A DNA stretch of 64,000 bases from Wolbachia endosymbiont (group B) of Eucosma cana (lineage in GTDB: Bacteria > Pseudomonadota > Alphaproteobacteria > Rickettsiales > Anaplasmataceae). The position numbers were made by a program, and so were the translations under genes. Shown here piece by piece: positions 27,590 through 37,625 of this stretch. The notes beneath the pieces were generated by a model. It was not told the DNA's origin, made no database searches, and was given only the letters and a program-made list of their open reading frames with translations. Position 1 is the stretch's first letter; each line of letters opens with the position of its first letter. The stretch spans positions 930,001 to 994,000 of the forward strand of contig NZ_OX366334.1 in the NCBI RefSeq assembly GCF_947250645.1, read 5' to 3'.

Positions 27590-29665
27590 ATGAGTATAGA
27601 TCTAAGTGTATCAGTTACTAATGCAAACAAACTAGATAAATATATAAACAAAAATGAAAAACAAGATAAAAAAGACAAGCAATTGTATAATATTATAGAG
27701 AGAAAGGTAAAAAAAGAAAAACATAAGCATGAAAAACCAAGAAGTCGAGATGGAACACTCAAGGAATGTAAAAGGTTATTTAAGGAAGGCGCTAGTCCTG
27801 AAGTATTAACTAAATTAGAAGAATCGCTTAGAGAACAGGAAAAATATCACAGATATTATGTCCAATGTTTCCTTCCAGTGCTAGGTGAAGTAATAGAACG
27901 ATCGAAAAGAATATCAAATGAAACAAAAAACCAAGTAATTTCTGAAGTCACTAAAAGTTGTTTTAGTAGGTACAGCGAACAAGACAGTGGCTACGGTAGC
28001 GATTTTGAAGATGAAATAAACGGAATATCAGATTCTGATAGCGATTTTGAAGATAGAATAAACGGAATATCGGATTCTGATAATGACGTTCAATTACTAA
28101 ATGCAATCCAAAATGGAAACAACAGGAAATTTAGAAAATACCTAAAAGATTGCACAAACGTCAGTGGCATAACAGATAAAAAAGGAAATAATATTTTACA
28201 CCTTATTGCATCGCTCAAAAAGAAACAAAAGCTTAAGTTTCTAGATACCTTGATAAAAATAGCTAACGAGAAAAATTTAGTACAACTTGTTGATAGTGAA
28301 AATCAAGAAGGAAAGACTCCTTTTCAGGTAGCACTAATTAACAAGATAATAAAAGGGAAACATGATTCTCACACAATCCAAGATAACGATAACACACTTA
28401 AGTTTCTTGCAAAATTGTTAAAGTATGGAGCCAGCTCTGACAATTTAGGATTATCTACAAAAGAATTACAATACTTAAAAGAAGAGCAAAAGACATACTA
28501 TTGTGATTTCCTAGAAAAATTAGCAAAGTCAGTAAAGAAACCTGAGTTAAAATCAGAAATAAGAACAAAAATTAAAGAAATTATACCACATACCATAAAT
28601 ACTCCAGATAGTAATGATAATTATCAATTACATTTAGCAATTAAAAATAAAGATGAGAAATCCTTTAAGGAGTTATTGCAAAAAGGAGCAGATATTAGCC
28701 TGAAAGATACAGATGGTAATAATGCTTTACACCATATTGCCTTGCTGAGAGGGAAGCAAAAAGTTACATGCTTGAAATTAATATCAGCCTTAGTAAAAGA
28801 AAGAAAAATATCTGAAGATAAATTAGATGAAGCTATAAAAGCAACTAACAGGCAAGGCAATACACCTCTAGAATTAGCACTAAAGAAAAAAGCAGAAAAA
28901 AAAAGTATCGAATACCTATCGCAAGAAACAATTTTTGATTTAGCAACTAATTATGATAATACAACAAAGTTTTGTGCAGCATTATTACAAAACGGTGCTA
29001 ACCCTGATTCTTTATGGTTAGAAGATCCAGAATTCCATACTAAAAAGTACTATTTAACTTTACGCGATCTAAAAGATTGTTCAAATACTCCACAGAAAGC
29101 ACAGGAGAAAGCTAAAGAACTAAAAGAGAAGCTTGAGGAAAAATACCACTGTGGAACTGCTTCGAAAAAATGTCAATCAGGCATTAAAAAGCTAGGTTCT
29201 GGTGTAAAAAAAGGAGCATCTGCTGTATGGAAATGCATTGATCCGGGCAGGAGAGCTAGTGTATTGTTAGCAATCACAGTAGCAACTACTATTATTACAA
29301 TGGTAACACTTTCTTGCTTTCAAGGACAAATTGCAATTGGAGCAGCGTTACCCATCATAGCTATAACAGGAGTGGTCTGTCTGATATTCACTTTGGGACT
29401 TAGCGGCATTAGGAAGTCTGTTAAGGAATTAACCAACGATAAGCAAAGCCGTAAAGATGATCACCTAGCTGCAAAACAACCTGAAAATATTACTGAACAA
29501 CAAAATTTAGCTAACAACTCAGCAGAGCAAGAAGTACAAAGATCGTCAAATCAATCGGAGCATAAAGAAAGCCCAGCTACTCAAATGAGCTATGTATCAA
29601 TACTACGTCAATTTATAAATAAACCAGATGGGTTAACTAATAAATTCTCTTTTCCGGGGCGATGA
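27590..29665 (+). CDS. Large ankyrin-repeat protein with two C-terminal membrane helices
   Basis: 691 residues. The N-terminus (1-120) is highly charged and probably helical. Residues 132-137 read DSGYGS, followed by a tandem 14-residue acidic duplication ([14 protein letters not shown] / [14 protein letters not shown]). Ankyrin-type segments follow: [75 protein letters not shown] and [16 protein letters not shown]. Two hydrophobic helices lie at about 557-576 and 581-604, then a polar Gln/Ser-rich tail. There is no signal peptide. This layout (ankyrins, then paired helices) is common among candidate Wolbachia effectors. The 3' end overlaps sdhA by 29 bases, tail to tail. Confidence 0.85.
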   Translation: MSIDLSVSVTNANKLDKYINKNEKQDKKDKQLYNIIERKVKKEKHKHEKPRSRDGTLKECKRLFKEGASPEVLTKLEESLREQEKYHRYYVQCFLPVLGEVIERSKRISNETKNQVISEVTKSCFSRYSEQDSGYGSDFEDEINGISDSDSDFEDRINGISDSDNDVQLLNAIQNGNNRKFRKYLKDCTNVSGITDKKGNNILHLIASLKKKQKLKFLDTLIKIANEKNLVQLVDSENQEGKTPFQVALINKIIKGKHDSHTIQDNDNTLKFLAKLLKYGASSDNLGLSTKELQYLKEEQKTYYCDFLEKLAKSVKKPELKSEIRTKIKEIIPHTINTPDSNDNYQLHLAIKNKDEKSFKELLQKGADISLKDTDGNNALHHIALLRGKQKVTCLKLISALVKERKISEDKLDEAIKATNRQGNTPLELALKKKAEKKSIEYLSQETIFDLATNYDNTTKFCAALLQNGANPDSLWLEDPEFHTKKYYLTLRDLKDCSNTPQKAQEKAKELKEKLEEKYHCGTASKKCQSGIKKLGSGVKKGASAVWKCIDPGRRASVLLAITVATTIITMVTLSCFQGQIAIGAALPIIAITGVVCLIFTLGLSGIRKSVKELTNDKQSRKDDHLAAKQPENITEQQNLANNSAEQEVQRSSNQSEHKESPATQMSYVSILRQFINKPDGLTNKFSFPGR
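28001..28084 (+). repeat. 42-bp tandem duplication inside the ankyrin gene
   Basis: Units 28001-28042 and 28043-28084 differ at only a few bases and encode [14 protein letters not shown] and [14 protein letters not shown]. The length is a multiple of three, so copy number can change without breaking the frame. Confidence 0.93.
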
Positions 29666-31442
29666 AATCAATCTCATCGCTCAGAGTTTTTTCAGCAACT
29701 TTTTTATAGTCAATTTCTACACTAACTTGGCTTTTCTCTTCTTTAAGCCATGCTATAGTATGCTTCATCCAGTTTTTATCATCACGTTCAGGGAAATCTT
29801 CACGAGCATGAGCACCCCTGCTTTCCTCGCGATTAGCTGCGCATTCCATGGTAATAACTGCTTGTGGAATCATATTGGCAAGCTCCAGAGCTTCAACCAA
29901 ATCACTATTCCATATCATACTACGATCTTCAACTGCAATGTTAGGCATCATTTTTGCTACTTCTTTTATAGCTTTTTTACCTTCCTCTAAAACTTCAGCA
30001 ACACGGAATACCGATGCATATTTCTGCATAGTGTTCTGCATTTCACTTCGTATTTTTGCTACTTTGAACTCTCCGGAAGCAAATCTCATTTTATTAAATC
30101 TATCTACTATCAAGTCTGTGCAGTCTGAATGCAATTTTTTATGTGGTGTATCAGGTTTCAATTTTTCTTTTGCCCTAAGCGCGGCAGCTCTACCAAAAAC
30201 CACAAGATCAAGAAGCGAGTTGGAACCTAGTCGATTTGCACCATGTACAGAAACACATGCTGCCTCTCCTATTGCAAATAATCCTTCTACCACTTCTTCT
30301 TTACCTTTTTGCAACGTGATCACTTCCCCATGATAGTTGGTTGGAATACCGCCCATGTTGTAGTGAACAGTTGGAATAACAGGTATCGGATCTTTAGTAA
30401 CATCAACTCCTGCAAAGGTTTTTGCTGTTTCACTAATACCTGGCAATCTGAGTTTGATCACTTCCGGATCAAGATGCGATATATTCAAGTACATGTGATC
30501 TTTCTTTGGCCCAACTCCCCTTCCCTCTCTAATTTCAATTGTCATTGCTCGACTTACTACATCACGAGAAGCCAAATCTTTTGCCTTTGGCGCATAACGT
30601 TCCATAAACTTCTCACCCTGAGAATTAACGAGGTACCCACCTTCACCGCGGCATCCTTCCGTCATCAAGCACCCTGAGCCATATATTCCTGTTGGATGAA
30701 ATTGCACAAATTCCATATCTTCAAGTGGCAACCCAGCTCTCACCACCATGCCATTACCATCACCTGTGCAGGTGTGTGCACTTGTTGCAGAGAAATAAAC
30801 ACGTCCATAACCACCTGTTGCTATTACCACAGAATGTGCACGAAATCTATGCAACGTACCATCACACAGCGACCAAGCTATCACCCCACAGCATGTCCCT
30901 TTGTCCATAATCAAATCGATTACAAAATATTCGACAAAAAATTCAGCGTTAAATTTAAGACATTGCTGATATAGAGTATGAAGAATTGCATGCCCAGTTT
31001 TATCTGCTGCTGCACAAGTACGCTGAGCCGATTTTCCTTTACCAAAGTGAGTTGTCATTCCACCAAAGGCACGCTGATATATTTTTCCATCTTCCGTACG
31101 AGAAAAGGGTACACCAAAATTTTCAAGTTCAATCACAGCTTTGGCAGCATTTTTACACATATACTCTATTGCATCTTGATCGCCAAGCCAGTCTGAACCT
31201 TTTATTGTGTCATACGCATGCCAGCGCCAATCATCTTCAGCAATGTTGCTCAAGGCCGCACTAATTCCGCCTTGTGCTGCAACTGTATGACTCCGTGTAG
31301 GGAAAATCTTAGAAATACAGGCAACTGAAAAATTAGTTGCAGCCATTCCAAGTGTTGCTCTAAGCCCTGCTCCACCTGCACCCACTATCACCACATCATA
31401 CTCATGCTCTATGATTTCATACGCTGACTTATCCATATCCAC
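29637..31442 (-). CDS. sdhA: Succinate dehydrogenase flavoprotein subunit
   Basis: FAD subunit of respiratory complex II, oxidising succinate to fumarate at the inner membrane. 601 residues, the normal length. The N-terminal FAD-binding [18 protein letters not shown], the covalent-FAD histidine in [16 protein letters not shown], the substrate region [20 protein letters not shown], and the catalytic-Arg region [19 protein letters not shown] are all present (the last as [14 protein letters not shown]). Its partner sdhB is on the same strand 17 kb away, so the operon is split. Confidence 0.97.
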   Translation of the reverse strand: MDMDKSAYEIIEHEYDVVIVGAGGAGLRATLGMAATNFSVACISKIFPTRSHTVAAQGGISAALSNIAEDDWRWHAYDTIKGSDWLGDQDAIEYMCKNAAKAVIELENFGVPFSRTEDGKIYQRAFGGMTTHFGKGKSAQRTCAAADKTGHAILHTLYQQCLKFNAEFFVEYFVIDLIMDKGTCCGVIAWSLCDGTLHRFRAHSVVIATGGYGRVYFSATSAHTCTGDGNGMVVRAGLPLEDMEFVQFHPTGIYGSGCLMTEGCRGEGGYLVNSQGEKFMERYAPKAKDLASRDVVSRAMTIEIREGRGVGPKKDHMYLNISHLDPEVIKLRLPGISETAKTFAGVDVTKDPIPVIPTVHYNMGGIPTNYHGEVITLQKGKEEVVEGLFAIGEAACVSVHGANRLGSNSLLDLVVFGRAAALRAKEKLKPDTPHKKLHSDCTDLIVDRFNKMRFASGEFKVAKIRSEMQNTMQKYASVFRVAEVLEEGKKAIKEVAKMMPNIAVEDRSMIWNSDLVEALELANMIPQAVITMECAANREESRGAHAREDFPERDDKNWMKHTIAWLKEEKSQVSVEIDYKKVAEKTLSDEIDFIAPEKRIY

Positions 31443-31559
31443 TTATTTTATCATCACAGGCTTATAATATCACAGAAGTAGAAAAAATCTATACAAGTTT
31501 TCTGGATGTAAGCTTCTGAAACAAATCTATAGTAAACGATGTAATAACAATCATAGGGC

Positions 31560-31590
31560 GTCATGAAAGTAGCTGAAATTGGAATGACAC
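31560..31590. repeat. Short degenerate palindromic repeat fragment
   Basis: GTCATGAAAGTAGCTGAAAT then TGGAATGACAC: the outer GTCAT...ATGAC arms of the palindromic family with the middle lost. It lies in the sdhA upstream gap. Confidence 0.5.
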
Positions 31591-31644
31591 TATCATAAAG
31601 GAATAAGTGTAGTTATTTGCATAACATTGATGACTTATGCCTAT

Positions 31645-32055
31645 TTAATTAGATCTAAAATTAGATAGAAAAAGGTAATCTTGATAAAACTCATTTACAA
31701 CAAGTTCTCTCGCACTTGAATTTTCCGTTTGCACTTTTTTGTATCCTAATTTATGGCTTATTGAATCTTTATATGCACTAACTGCTTTATATATCTTACT
31801 TACCTCTCCTGGAAAGATACCACCAACAATTATAACGCATAACCCTGCAACTGTTGCAAAAGCTAGAGTTAAACTTTGCCTCCAGTTAGCTTTTTTTTCT
31901 TGTATACCAGCAGGGCACAATTCACTTGACATTTCTTTTAGATACTCATGCCACATGTGATTGCAGTTTGTACATTTCACTTTTCTTCCAGATTCACCTA
32001 TTTGCCCACGAGATACTAAGTAAGTTTTAGTACAATTATGACATTGTATTTTCAT
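31645..32055 (-). CDS. Zinc-ribbon (MJ0042-type) membrane protein
   Basis: 136 residues. The N-terminal 40 residues form an MJ0042 finger-like zinc ribbon: MKIQCHNCTKTYLVSRGQIG, then VKCTNCNHMWHEYL, i.e. two CxxC knuckles. One transmembrane helix follows at about 62-84 (LTLAFATVAGLCVIIVGGIF), and a short polar end. Small proteins of this plan are common in Alphaproteobacteria; the function is not established. It is divergent from dapD, 38 bases apart, so the two share an intergenic promoter region. Confidence 0.8.
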   Translation of the reverse strand: MKIQCHNCTKTYLVSRGQIGESGRKVKCTNCNHMWHEYLKEMSSELCPAGIQEKKANWRQSLTLAFATVAGLCVIIVGGIFPGEVSKIYKAVSAYKDSISHKLGYKKVQTENSSARELVVNEFYQDYLFLSNFRSN

Positions 32056-32093
32056 AGTGCTTACGTATAAAATAATATAAATTTGATATCAAT

Positions 32094-32936
32094 ATGTATA
32101 TAATAAATGAAAAATTTGCAACTAAAAAATTACAAGATGAGATAGAAAATATTTGGAAAGATAAAGAAAAACTTAACGACTATAATCTAAAACACGAAGC
32201 AAGAGTAATAATCAAAGAAGTAATTGAGTTACTTGATAGTGGTAAAATTAGAGTAGCAGAAAAGTTATCAAGTGGAGAATGGATAGTACATAAGTGGATC
32301 AAGCAGGCAATATTATTACACTTTCTCACTGAAGAAAGCAAAATAATAGACAATACCAATTGCTGGTTTGACAAGATCAGCAGCAAGTTTAGTGAATGGA
32401 ATGAGGAGAAATTTTACCAGTCAAAAATTAGAGCAGTCCCTGGGTGTTTTGTCCGCCAATCTGCTTACATAGGTAAAAATGTTGTTCTAATGCCAAGCTT
32501 TATCAACGTTGGTGCATACATTGATTCTGGTACAATGATAGACACCTGGTCAACAATCGGTAGTTGTGCACAAATAGGAAAAAACTGCCATATTTCCGGT
32601 GGAGTGGGAATAGGTGGAGTTCTTGAGCCCATTCAAGCTTCTCCAGTCATTATAGAAGATAATTGCTTCATTGGAGCGCGTAGTGAGGTAGCCGAAGGTG
32701 TTATAATAAGAGAAGGATCAGTCCTTGGCATGGGTGTGTTTATTGGGGCATCAACAAGAATTGTTGATAGAGAAACAGGAGAAATATTTTACGGTGAGGT
32801 GCCACCTTATTCCGTAGTTGTACCAGGATCTACTCCATCTAAAAATAATATCTCAACCTATTGTGCAGTTATAGTAAAAAAAGTAGATGAAAAAACGAGA
32901 TCAAAAACCTCTATAAATGAAATATTGAGAACCTAA
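32094..32936 (+). CDS. dapD: 2,3,4,5-tetrahydropyridine-2,6-dicarboxylate N-succinyltransferase
   Basis: Succinylase-branch enzyme of diaminopimelate/lysine synthesis; it provides DAP for peptidoglycan-type precursors. 280 residues. The helical N-terminal domain is followed by a left-handed beta-helix of hexapeptide repeats: [40 protein letters not shown], then [16 protein letters not shown] and [20 protein letters not shown]. DapD fits the presence of other cell-envelope genes here (PBP2). The gene ends one base before the convergent DUF2610 gene. Confidence 0.97.
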   Translation: MYIINEKFATKKLQDEIENIWKDKEKLNDYNLKHEARVIIKEVIELLDSGKIRVAEKLSSGEWIVHKWIKQAILLHFLTEESKIIDNTNCWFDKISSKFSEWNEEKFYQSKIRAVPGCFVRQSAYIGKNVVLMPSFINVGAYIDSGTMIDTWSTIGSCAQIGKNCHISGGVGIGGVLEPIQASPVIIEDNCFIGARSEVAEGVIIREGSVLGMGVFIGASTRIVDRETGEIFYGEVPPYSVVVPGSTPSKNNISTYCAVIVKKVDEKTRSKTSINEILRT

Positions 32937-33218
32937 CTACTTGCCGTTATTTTTTTTATCATTATTGCTAACTACAGTAATGGCATATGCACATAGCTCT
33001 GAGAAAGAGACTCCATTTTCTTGAGATAACTTATATAATTTTTGCAAACTTTCTTTGACTTTACTAGGTATGTTTCCTCCACGCTCCTTTGCAAGCCAGG
33101 AATCTTGATGATGAATTGGATGAGTATCACCCTTTGGATTTCCTATGTATATTGCAAAAGGCGAATTTTGCCCTTTGAAATCACACTGTACAGTAAATTT
33201 TTTTATAGACTCAGCCAT
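32937..33218 (-). CDS. DUF2610 domain protein
   Basis: 93 residues matching the Rickettsiales-specific DUF2610 family: KKFTVQCDFKGQNSPFAIYI, GNPKGDTHPIHHQDSWL, AKERGGNIPSKVKESLQKL and VSFSELCAYA. Function unknown. Its ATG is directly adjacent to the end of the upstream gene (33219), and the two form a translationally coupled pair. Confidence 0.87.
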   Translation of the reverse strand: MAESIKKFTVQCDFKGQNSPFAIYIGNPKGDTHPIHHQDSWLAKERGGNIPSKVKESLQKLYKLSQENGVSFSELCAYAITVVSNNDKKNNGK

Positions 33219-33590
33219 TTAAAAACCTCTAATTTTCTTTTTAATCGATCTTATAGCAGGTGGAAGAGGAGATTTTTTGATAAAATCTTGCCTATTGGAA
33301 ACACTTTCTTTCTCCTCTAAAGCTCTACGAACATCAGCTCTGCTCAATTGTGACTCTTTTGCTAACCTCATTCCATGCTTTACCATAATATTAGCACATG
33401 CTAGCACTTTTTTTACTAATTCCAGGTCACCATTTAACATTCGAACTAGCACTTGAAATATTTCTGCTAAAGTTAATCCGTCAGCACCTACAACCTTATT
33501 TTCTACAAAATTGATAGCTTCTTCAAATTTATATTCAACACCATCATCTTGAGGTATAAGGGTAACATAATCTGTATCTTGACTATTCAT
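33219..33590 (-). CDS. Hypothetical protein paired with DUF2610
   Basis: 123 residues, no family I can name with confidence. It is a soluble, mostly helical protein: an acidic N-terminus (MNSQDTDYVTLIPQDDG), a hydrophobic helix-rich middle (LTLAEIFQVLVRMLNGDLEL, VKKVLACANIMVKHG) and a basic C-terminus (SIKKKIRGF). Its stop codon abuts the DUF2610 gene, and the coupling suggests that the two products act together. Confidence 0.72.
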   Translation of the reverse strand: MNSQDTDYVTLIPQDDGVEYKFEEAINFVENKVVGADGLTLAEIFQVLVRMLNGDLELVKKVLACANIMVKHGMRLAKESQLSRADVRRALEEKESVSNRQDFIKKSPLPPAIRSIKKKIRGF

Positions 33591-33683
33591 AACTGAAGCA
33601 CTATCGCCTTTAAACTTATATTATATATAAATACTCCACTATTTTACAGTATGGCACGCTATAGTTAAACATTTATTAATAAT

Positions 33684-34697
33684 ATGCTCACTTATATACA
33701 CGAATTAATTGATAAAAGCCAAGGATCAATATCCATCAGCGATTTTATGAATGCTGCTCTATATCATAAAGAGTACGGCTATTATATGAATAAATTACCA
33801 CTTGGCAAAGATGGTGATTTCATTACTGCACCTGAAATCAGTCAGCTATTTGGTGAAACAATTGCAGTGTGGATAATGCATACATGGGAAAAATTAGGAA
33901 AGCCATTAAAATTTTCTCTAGTTGAACTTGGGCCAGGTAAAGGAACACTCATTCATGATGTAATAAGAGTCACTAAAAAATACAGCTGTTTTTTTAACTC
34001 AACGACCATTCATCTAGTGGAAATAAGTCCTACTTTGCAAAAGATACAAAAGGAAAAATTAAAGGGATTAGATATTAACTGGCACACAGATGTTAACAAC
34101 TTACCAAATCATCCAACTATTTTTTTGGCAAATGAGTTTTTTGACGCCCTTCCAATTGATCAGTTCGTTTATCGTGATGGACAGTGGTATGAAAACAGAG
34201 TGACAAAGCAGGATAATGGTAGTCTTTCGTTGTTACTTCAGTGCTCAGTGCCAATTACTGGAAAAGGAAAACTTTTTAATGGTGCAGTAGTGGAAGTATG
34301 CCTAGCCGGAATCGAAATATTAAAGAAACTTGAGAATAAGATAGTCAATAATGGGGGAGCTGCCCTGATTATAGATTATGGCTATATATATCCTTCATAC
34401 AAAAGCACTTTACAATCAATAAGACAGCATAAGTATACTAATTTTCTTAAAAATGTCGGTAATAGTGACATCACTGCACTTGTGAACTTTCAAGCACTAA
34501 AAGATTCATTAAAACATGTAGACTGCGAGACTTTAACTCAAAGAGAATTTTTATACCTTTTTGGTATAAAGGAAAGAGCACAAGCTTTAATGAAAAATGC
34601 AAGTAATGAACAGAAGCATAGGATCTTCAGTGAATTTTTAAGGTTAACTGAAAATATGGGTACTCTCTTTAAGGCAATGCTGATCCACCATTTGTAG
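33684..34697 (+). CDS. MidA/NDUFAF7-type SAM-dependent methyltransferase
   Basis: 337 residues. It matches the family of mitochondrial NDUFAF7, which methylates an arginine in the complex I subunit NDUFS2. Signatures: ISDFMNAALYHKEYGYYMNK near the start, GDFITAPEISQLFGE, the SAM loop LVELGPGKGTLIHDV, FLANEFFDALPIDQF and ALIIDYGY. The presence of nuo genes nearby (nuoE at 40.4 kb) is consistent with a complex I assembly role; in bacteria the substrate is inferred, not shown. Confidence 0.92.
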   Translation: MLTYIHELIDKSQGSISISDFMNAALYHKEYGYYMNKLPLGKDGDFITAPEISQLFGETIAVWIMHTWEKLGKPLKFSLVELGPGKGTLIHDVIRVTKKYSCFFNSTTIHLVEISPTLQKIQKEKLKGLDINWHTDVNNLPNHPTIFLANEFFDALPIDQFVYRDGQWYENRVTKQDNGSLSLLLQCSVPITGKGKLFNGAVVEVCLAGIEILKKLENKIVNNGGAALIIDYGYIYPSYKSTLQSIRQHKYTNFLKNVGNSDITALVNFQALKDSLKHVDCETLTQREFLYLFGIKERAQALMKNASNEQKHRIFSEFLRLTENMGTLFKAMLIHHL

Positions 34698-34774
34698 TCT
34701 TGCATGGTTCTTATGTTAAACGTTTTGAATATAAATACTAAAATGTTTACAGAATAAAAAAAGGCAAAAGAAAC

Positions 34775-35039
34775 GTATCTGTGTGGCAAAATAAAGTAGA
34801 AGAGAAAAGACAACCATAGAAACAAACGGGTTTTATTTGAGTAACCGACACAGTTCCTTTCATAAAGGTGTCATCCCAGTGCTTAGACACTGGGATCCAG
34901 ATGGGACAGTAAGTTGGTAAACACTGTACAACGTTTTTGATGACGAAAAGACTGGATGCCAGTGTCAGCTACTTGCATGACATCCTCTTGCTTCTATAGG
35001 TGTCTTTATCTCGTCTACTTTATTTTGCCACACAGATAC
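34775..35039. repeat. MITE-like element with perfect 26-bp inverted ends
   Basis: The arms 34775-34800 and 35014-35039 are exact reverse complements over 26 bases (GTATCTGTGTGGCAAAATAA and six more). They frame 265 bp with no gene, containing a palindromic repeat at 34870-34982. No target duplication is evident beside the arms. The element fills most of the 367-base gap between the MidA-like gene and the membrane-protein gene at 35065. Confidence 0.85.
34870..34982. repeat. Wolbachia palindromic-type repeat inside the MITE-like element
   Basis: GTCATCCCAGTGCTTAGACA CTGGGATCCAG at the left and ACTGGATGCCAGTGTCAGCT ACTTGCATGAC at the right. It has the same build as the copies at 6777 and 23621. 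Confidence 0.8.
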
Positions 35040-35064
35040 AATGGTTTCACATAAACCTGATAGT

Positions 35065-35604
35065 TTATCTATCTCCCAAAAGATGACCACTAACACCTTC
35101 AGCGTTTGCATCACTAAATTTACTTGCCACTTTATCAATAGTCCAAACGAGTGGTGTAACAACGAGCGCAGCAGCCCAGATAACAGCACTAACAGCATAA
35201 TTCAAAACTGCATTAACAAATTCAGATAATGCTCCACTATGGTTCCATGCCTTAAGTGACAACATGGATGAATAATCTATCAATGATTTTGTATTTTCTG
35301 CAAAATCATAGCTACCTACTACTTTCGCCAATCCTTTTGCCGGCCAGTATGACAAATACGCCAATGCTAGATATAAAGGTTGCAGAACGACATTAGCTAA
35401 CGCAAAAGTAATAATCCCAATCATAGAAGGATTTTTTTTGTAACTACCAAGAGCTACATTTTTCACTGGCCCAATAACACTATTAATATAATGAACAGAT
35501 TTATAGAAACTATTTTGTGGAACTTGACAACCAAAATGACCATCTCTAGTAGGAATAATTCCCCTTGCAGCGTATTTACTAAAATTCTTAAATAAATTCG
35601 ACAT
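35065..35604 (-). CDS. Hypothetical membrane protein
   Basis: 179 residues, no recognised family. Hydrophobic stretches at about 62-88 (GIITFALANVVLQPLYLALA) and 131-156 (LNYAVSAVIWAAALVVTPLV) suggest two to three membrane-embedded helices with polar ends. There is no signal peptide. The 3' end is 25 bases from the MITE-like element, whose insertion did not reach the coding sequence. An upstream CCCCTC on the plus strand (GAGGGG on the coding strand) is a good ribosome site. Confidence 0.72.
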   Translation of the reverse strand: MSNLFKNFSKYAARGIIPTRDGHFGCQVPQNSFYKSVHYINSVIGPVKNVALGSYKKNPSMIGIITFALANVVLQPLYLALAYLSYWPAKGLAKVVGSYDFAENTKSLIDYSSMLSLKAWNHSGALSEFVNAVLNYAVSAVIWAAALVVTPLVWTIDKVASKFSDANAEGVSGHLLGDR

Positions 35605-35740
35605 ATTACCCCTCTAAAAATAAAAACATAATTATCTTACCAATATAGCTTGTTTTAGAATAAATGCAATCACTACCTAACTAAATTATGTGTTGCGCAA
35701 AAGCACATATTACCATACCATCGAAAATAAAGAGGTCAGC

Positions 35741-36349
35741 ATGAGTTTTACTTTACCTGAGCTGCCATATGATAAAGCAGCTTTAGAACCTTACATATCT
35801 GCAAATACATTGAATTTTCATTATGACAAGCACCATAAGGGATATTTAAATAAACTCAACGAACTGGTTGAAAACACAGATTATCAACATATGGAAATTG
35901 AGGAATTAGTAACGAAAGTTCATGGAAATAATAATACAGTTCCTATTTTTAACAATGCAGCACAAGTTTGGAATCACACTTTTTATTGGAATTCAATGAA
36001 AAAAAATGGTGGTGGTAAACCTAAAGATGATGGTCTTCTAGCAAAAAAAATTCAAGATGATATTGGTGGCTTTGACAAATTTTGTGAAGAATTTTCAAAT
36101 TATGGAGTAAGCCAATTTGGTAGTGGATGGGTGTGGTTAGTGCTTGAAAAAGGAAAACTCAAAATCACTAAAACTCCAAATGCGGATCTACCGCTAATTT
36201 ATGGCCAAGTGCCACTACTTACTATGGATGTATGGGAGCATGCATACTATTTGGATTGCCAAAATCGCAGAATTGACTACATAAAAGTTTTTCTTGATCA
36301 TTTGATCAATTGGGATTTTGTAGAAGAGAATTTAAAGAAGAATATATAA
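35741..36349 (+). CDS. sodB: Superoxide dismutase, iron type
   Basis: Cytoplasmic enzyme that dismutes superoxide. 202 residues from the ATG at 35741, which has an AGAGG ribosome site; an upstream in-frame GTG at 35690 would add 17 residues foreign to the family. Metal ligands: His in LNFHYDKHHKGYL, His in QVWNHTFYW, and Asp/His in MDVWEHAYYLDCQNRR. The Gln in NNAAQVWNH is the one typical of Fe-dependent enzymes. It is followed immediately by the M16 peptidase gene. Confidence 0.96.
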   Translation: MSFTLPELPYDKAALEPYISANTLNFHYDKHHKGYLNKLNELVENTDYQHMEIEELVTKVHGNNNTVPIFNNAAQVWNHTFYWNSMKKNGGGKPKDDGLLAKKIQDDIGGFDKFCEEFSNYGVSQFGSGWVWLVLEKGKLKITKTPNADLPLIYGQVPLLTMDVWEHAYYLDCQNRRIDYIKVFLDHLINWDFVEENLKKNI

Positions 36350-36350
36350 G

Positions 36351-37625
36351 ATGAATATACCACAAGTAACAAAACTAGATAATGGTCTGCGCATAATAAC
36401 TGAGCGAGTGCATGAAGTTGATTCCGTAGCTTTAAATATACGAGTTGGTGTTGGCAGTAGAGCTGAAAGTGCAAGTCAAAATGGAATATCTCATTTCCTA
36501 GAGCACATGGCTTTCAAAGGAACAAAGACAAGAACTGCTTTTGAAATTGCAAAAGCTTTTGACGACATAGGTGGAGCTTTCAATGCTTGCACCGGTAGAG
36601 AAAGTACAAGTTATTACGCAAAGGTTCTTAAAAAAGATATAAAGACTGGCATTGATATATTAATAGATATATTAATGAATTCTACATTTCCAGAGGATGA
36701 ATTGGAACGCGAAAAGGGTGTTGTAATACAAGAGATTTTTCAAACTAATGATTCACCGAGCGATATCATTTTTGATAAGTATTTTGAAGCAGCTTATAAA
36801 GATCAACCATTTGGTAGATCAATCCTGGGCACGCAAGATACTGTCAAATCTTTTACTCGAGAAGATCTGAATAACTACATAAATGAGCATTACTTTGGCG
36901 GAAATATGATATTTGCTGCTGCAGGAAATGTTGAGCATGAGGAAGTTGTTCAATTAATCAAAGACTTTCTCTCAAAGATTCATTCAAAAGAGCTGAAAAA
37001 AAGCGAGAATGCAGGTTATACCAGTGGTGAGTATCGAGAGCATCGTAAATTAGATCAAGTACATTTATTAATTGGTCTACCTAGTGTTTCTCGTGATGAT
37101 AATAGATATCACACATTCAAAGTTCTTGATGCCATACTGGGAAGTGGCATGTCATCACGCCTGTTTCAGGAAGTAAGAGAAAAGCAGGGTCTTGCTTACT
37201 CCATTTACTCATTCAACTCTAGTTATGCTGATACAGGAATGCTCTCCATTTTTGCCGGTACAGATAGTAGTAATCTAGATAAGCTTTTAAAATCCATAAC
37301 GACAGAGCTAAAGAAATTGTCCACAGACAATCTGAAGGAAGAAGAAGTAAATAGAGTAAAAGAGCGAGTAAAATCCCAAATTTTAATGTCACGCGAAAGT
37401 GTTAGCTCGCGTGCTGAAACGTTAGGACACTACTACGGCAACTATAATAAATACATCAGTAAAAACGAATTAATAGAAAAAATTAGTGCTGTTACTATTT
37501 ACGATATAAAAAAAGCAGCAGAAGAATTGCTATCTCAGCATGAAAAAATTACTTTAGCTGCGATTGGAGAAATTAATTCACTGCCAAGTTACGATAAAGT
37601 GGTTTCTATGCTTAGTGTACTTTAG
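36351..37625 (+). CDS. M16-family zinc peptidase (processing-peptidase-like)
   Basis: 424 residues, one full pitrilysin/MPP-beta-type subunit. The inverted zinc motif HFLEHMAFKGT (HxxEH) is present, with the downstream Glu in LEREKGVVIQEI, and the C-terminal inactive domain contains GSGMSSRLFQEVREKQGLAYSIYSF (first 20: GSGMSSRLFQEVREKQGLAY). Homologues in Alphaproteobacteria are the closest bacterial relatives of the mitochondrial processing peptidase. It begins two bases after sodB and overlaps the convergent gene at 37622 by four bases. Confidence 0.94.
   Translation: MNIPQVTKLDNGLRIITERVHEVDSVALNIRVGVGSRAESASQNGISHFLEHMAFKGTKTRTAFEIAKAFDDIGGAFNACTGRESTSYYAKVLKKDIKTGIDILIDILMNSTFPEDELEREKGVVIQEIFQTNDSPSDIIFDKYFEAAYKDQPFGRSILGTQDTVKSFTREDLNNYINEHYFGGNMIFAAAGNVEHEEVVQLIKDFLSKIHSKELKKSENAGYTSGEYREHRKLDQVHLLIGLPSVSRDDNRYHTFKVLDAILGSGMSSRLFQEVREKQGLAYSIYSFNSSYADTGMLSIFAGTDSSNLDKLLKSITTELKKLSTDNLKEEEVNRVKERVKSQILMSRESVSSRAETLGHYYGNYNKYISKNELIEKISAVTIYDIKKAAEELLSQHEKITLAAIGEINSLPSYDKVVSMLSVL

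Noticed and set aside
29727..31264. Several plus-strand ORFs opposite sdhA
   Set aside because: All are antisense shadows of a well-conserved gene.
34965..35198. 77-codon minus-strand ORF near the MITE-like element
   Set aside because: It overlaps the 3' end of the membrane-protein gene at 35065-35604 in another frame and runs into repeat sequence.
35690..35740. Upstream GTG start for sodB
   Set aside because: The added 17 residues have no match to the SOD family, and the ATG at 35741 has a ribosome site.
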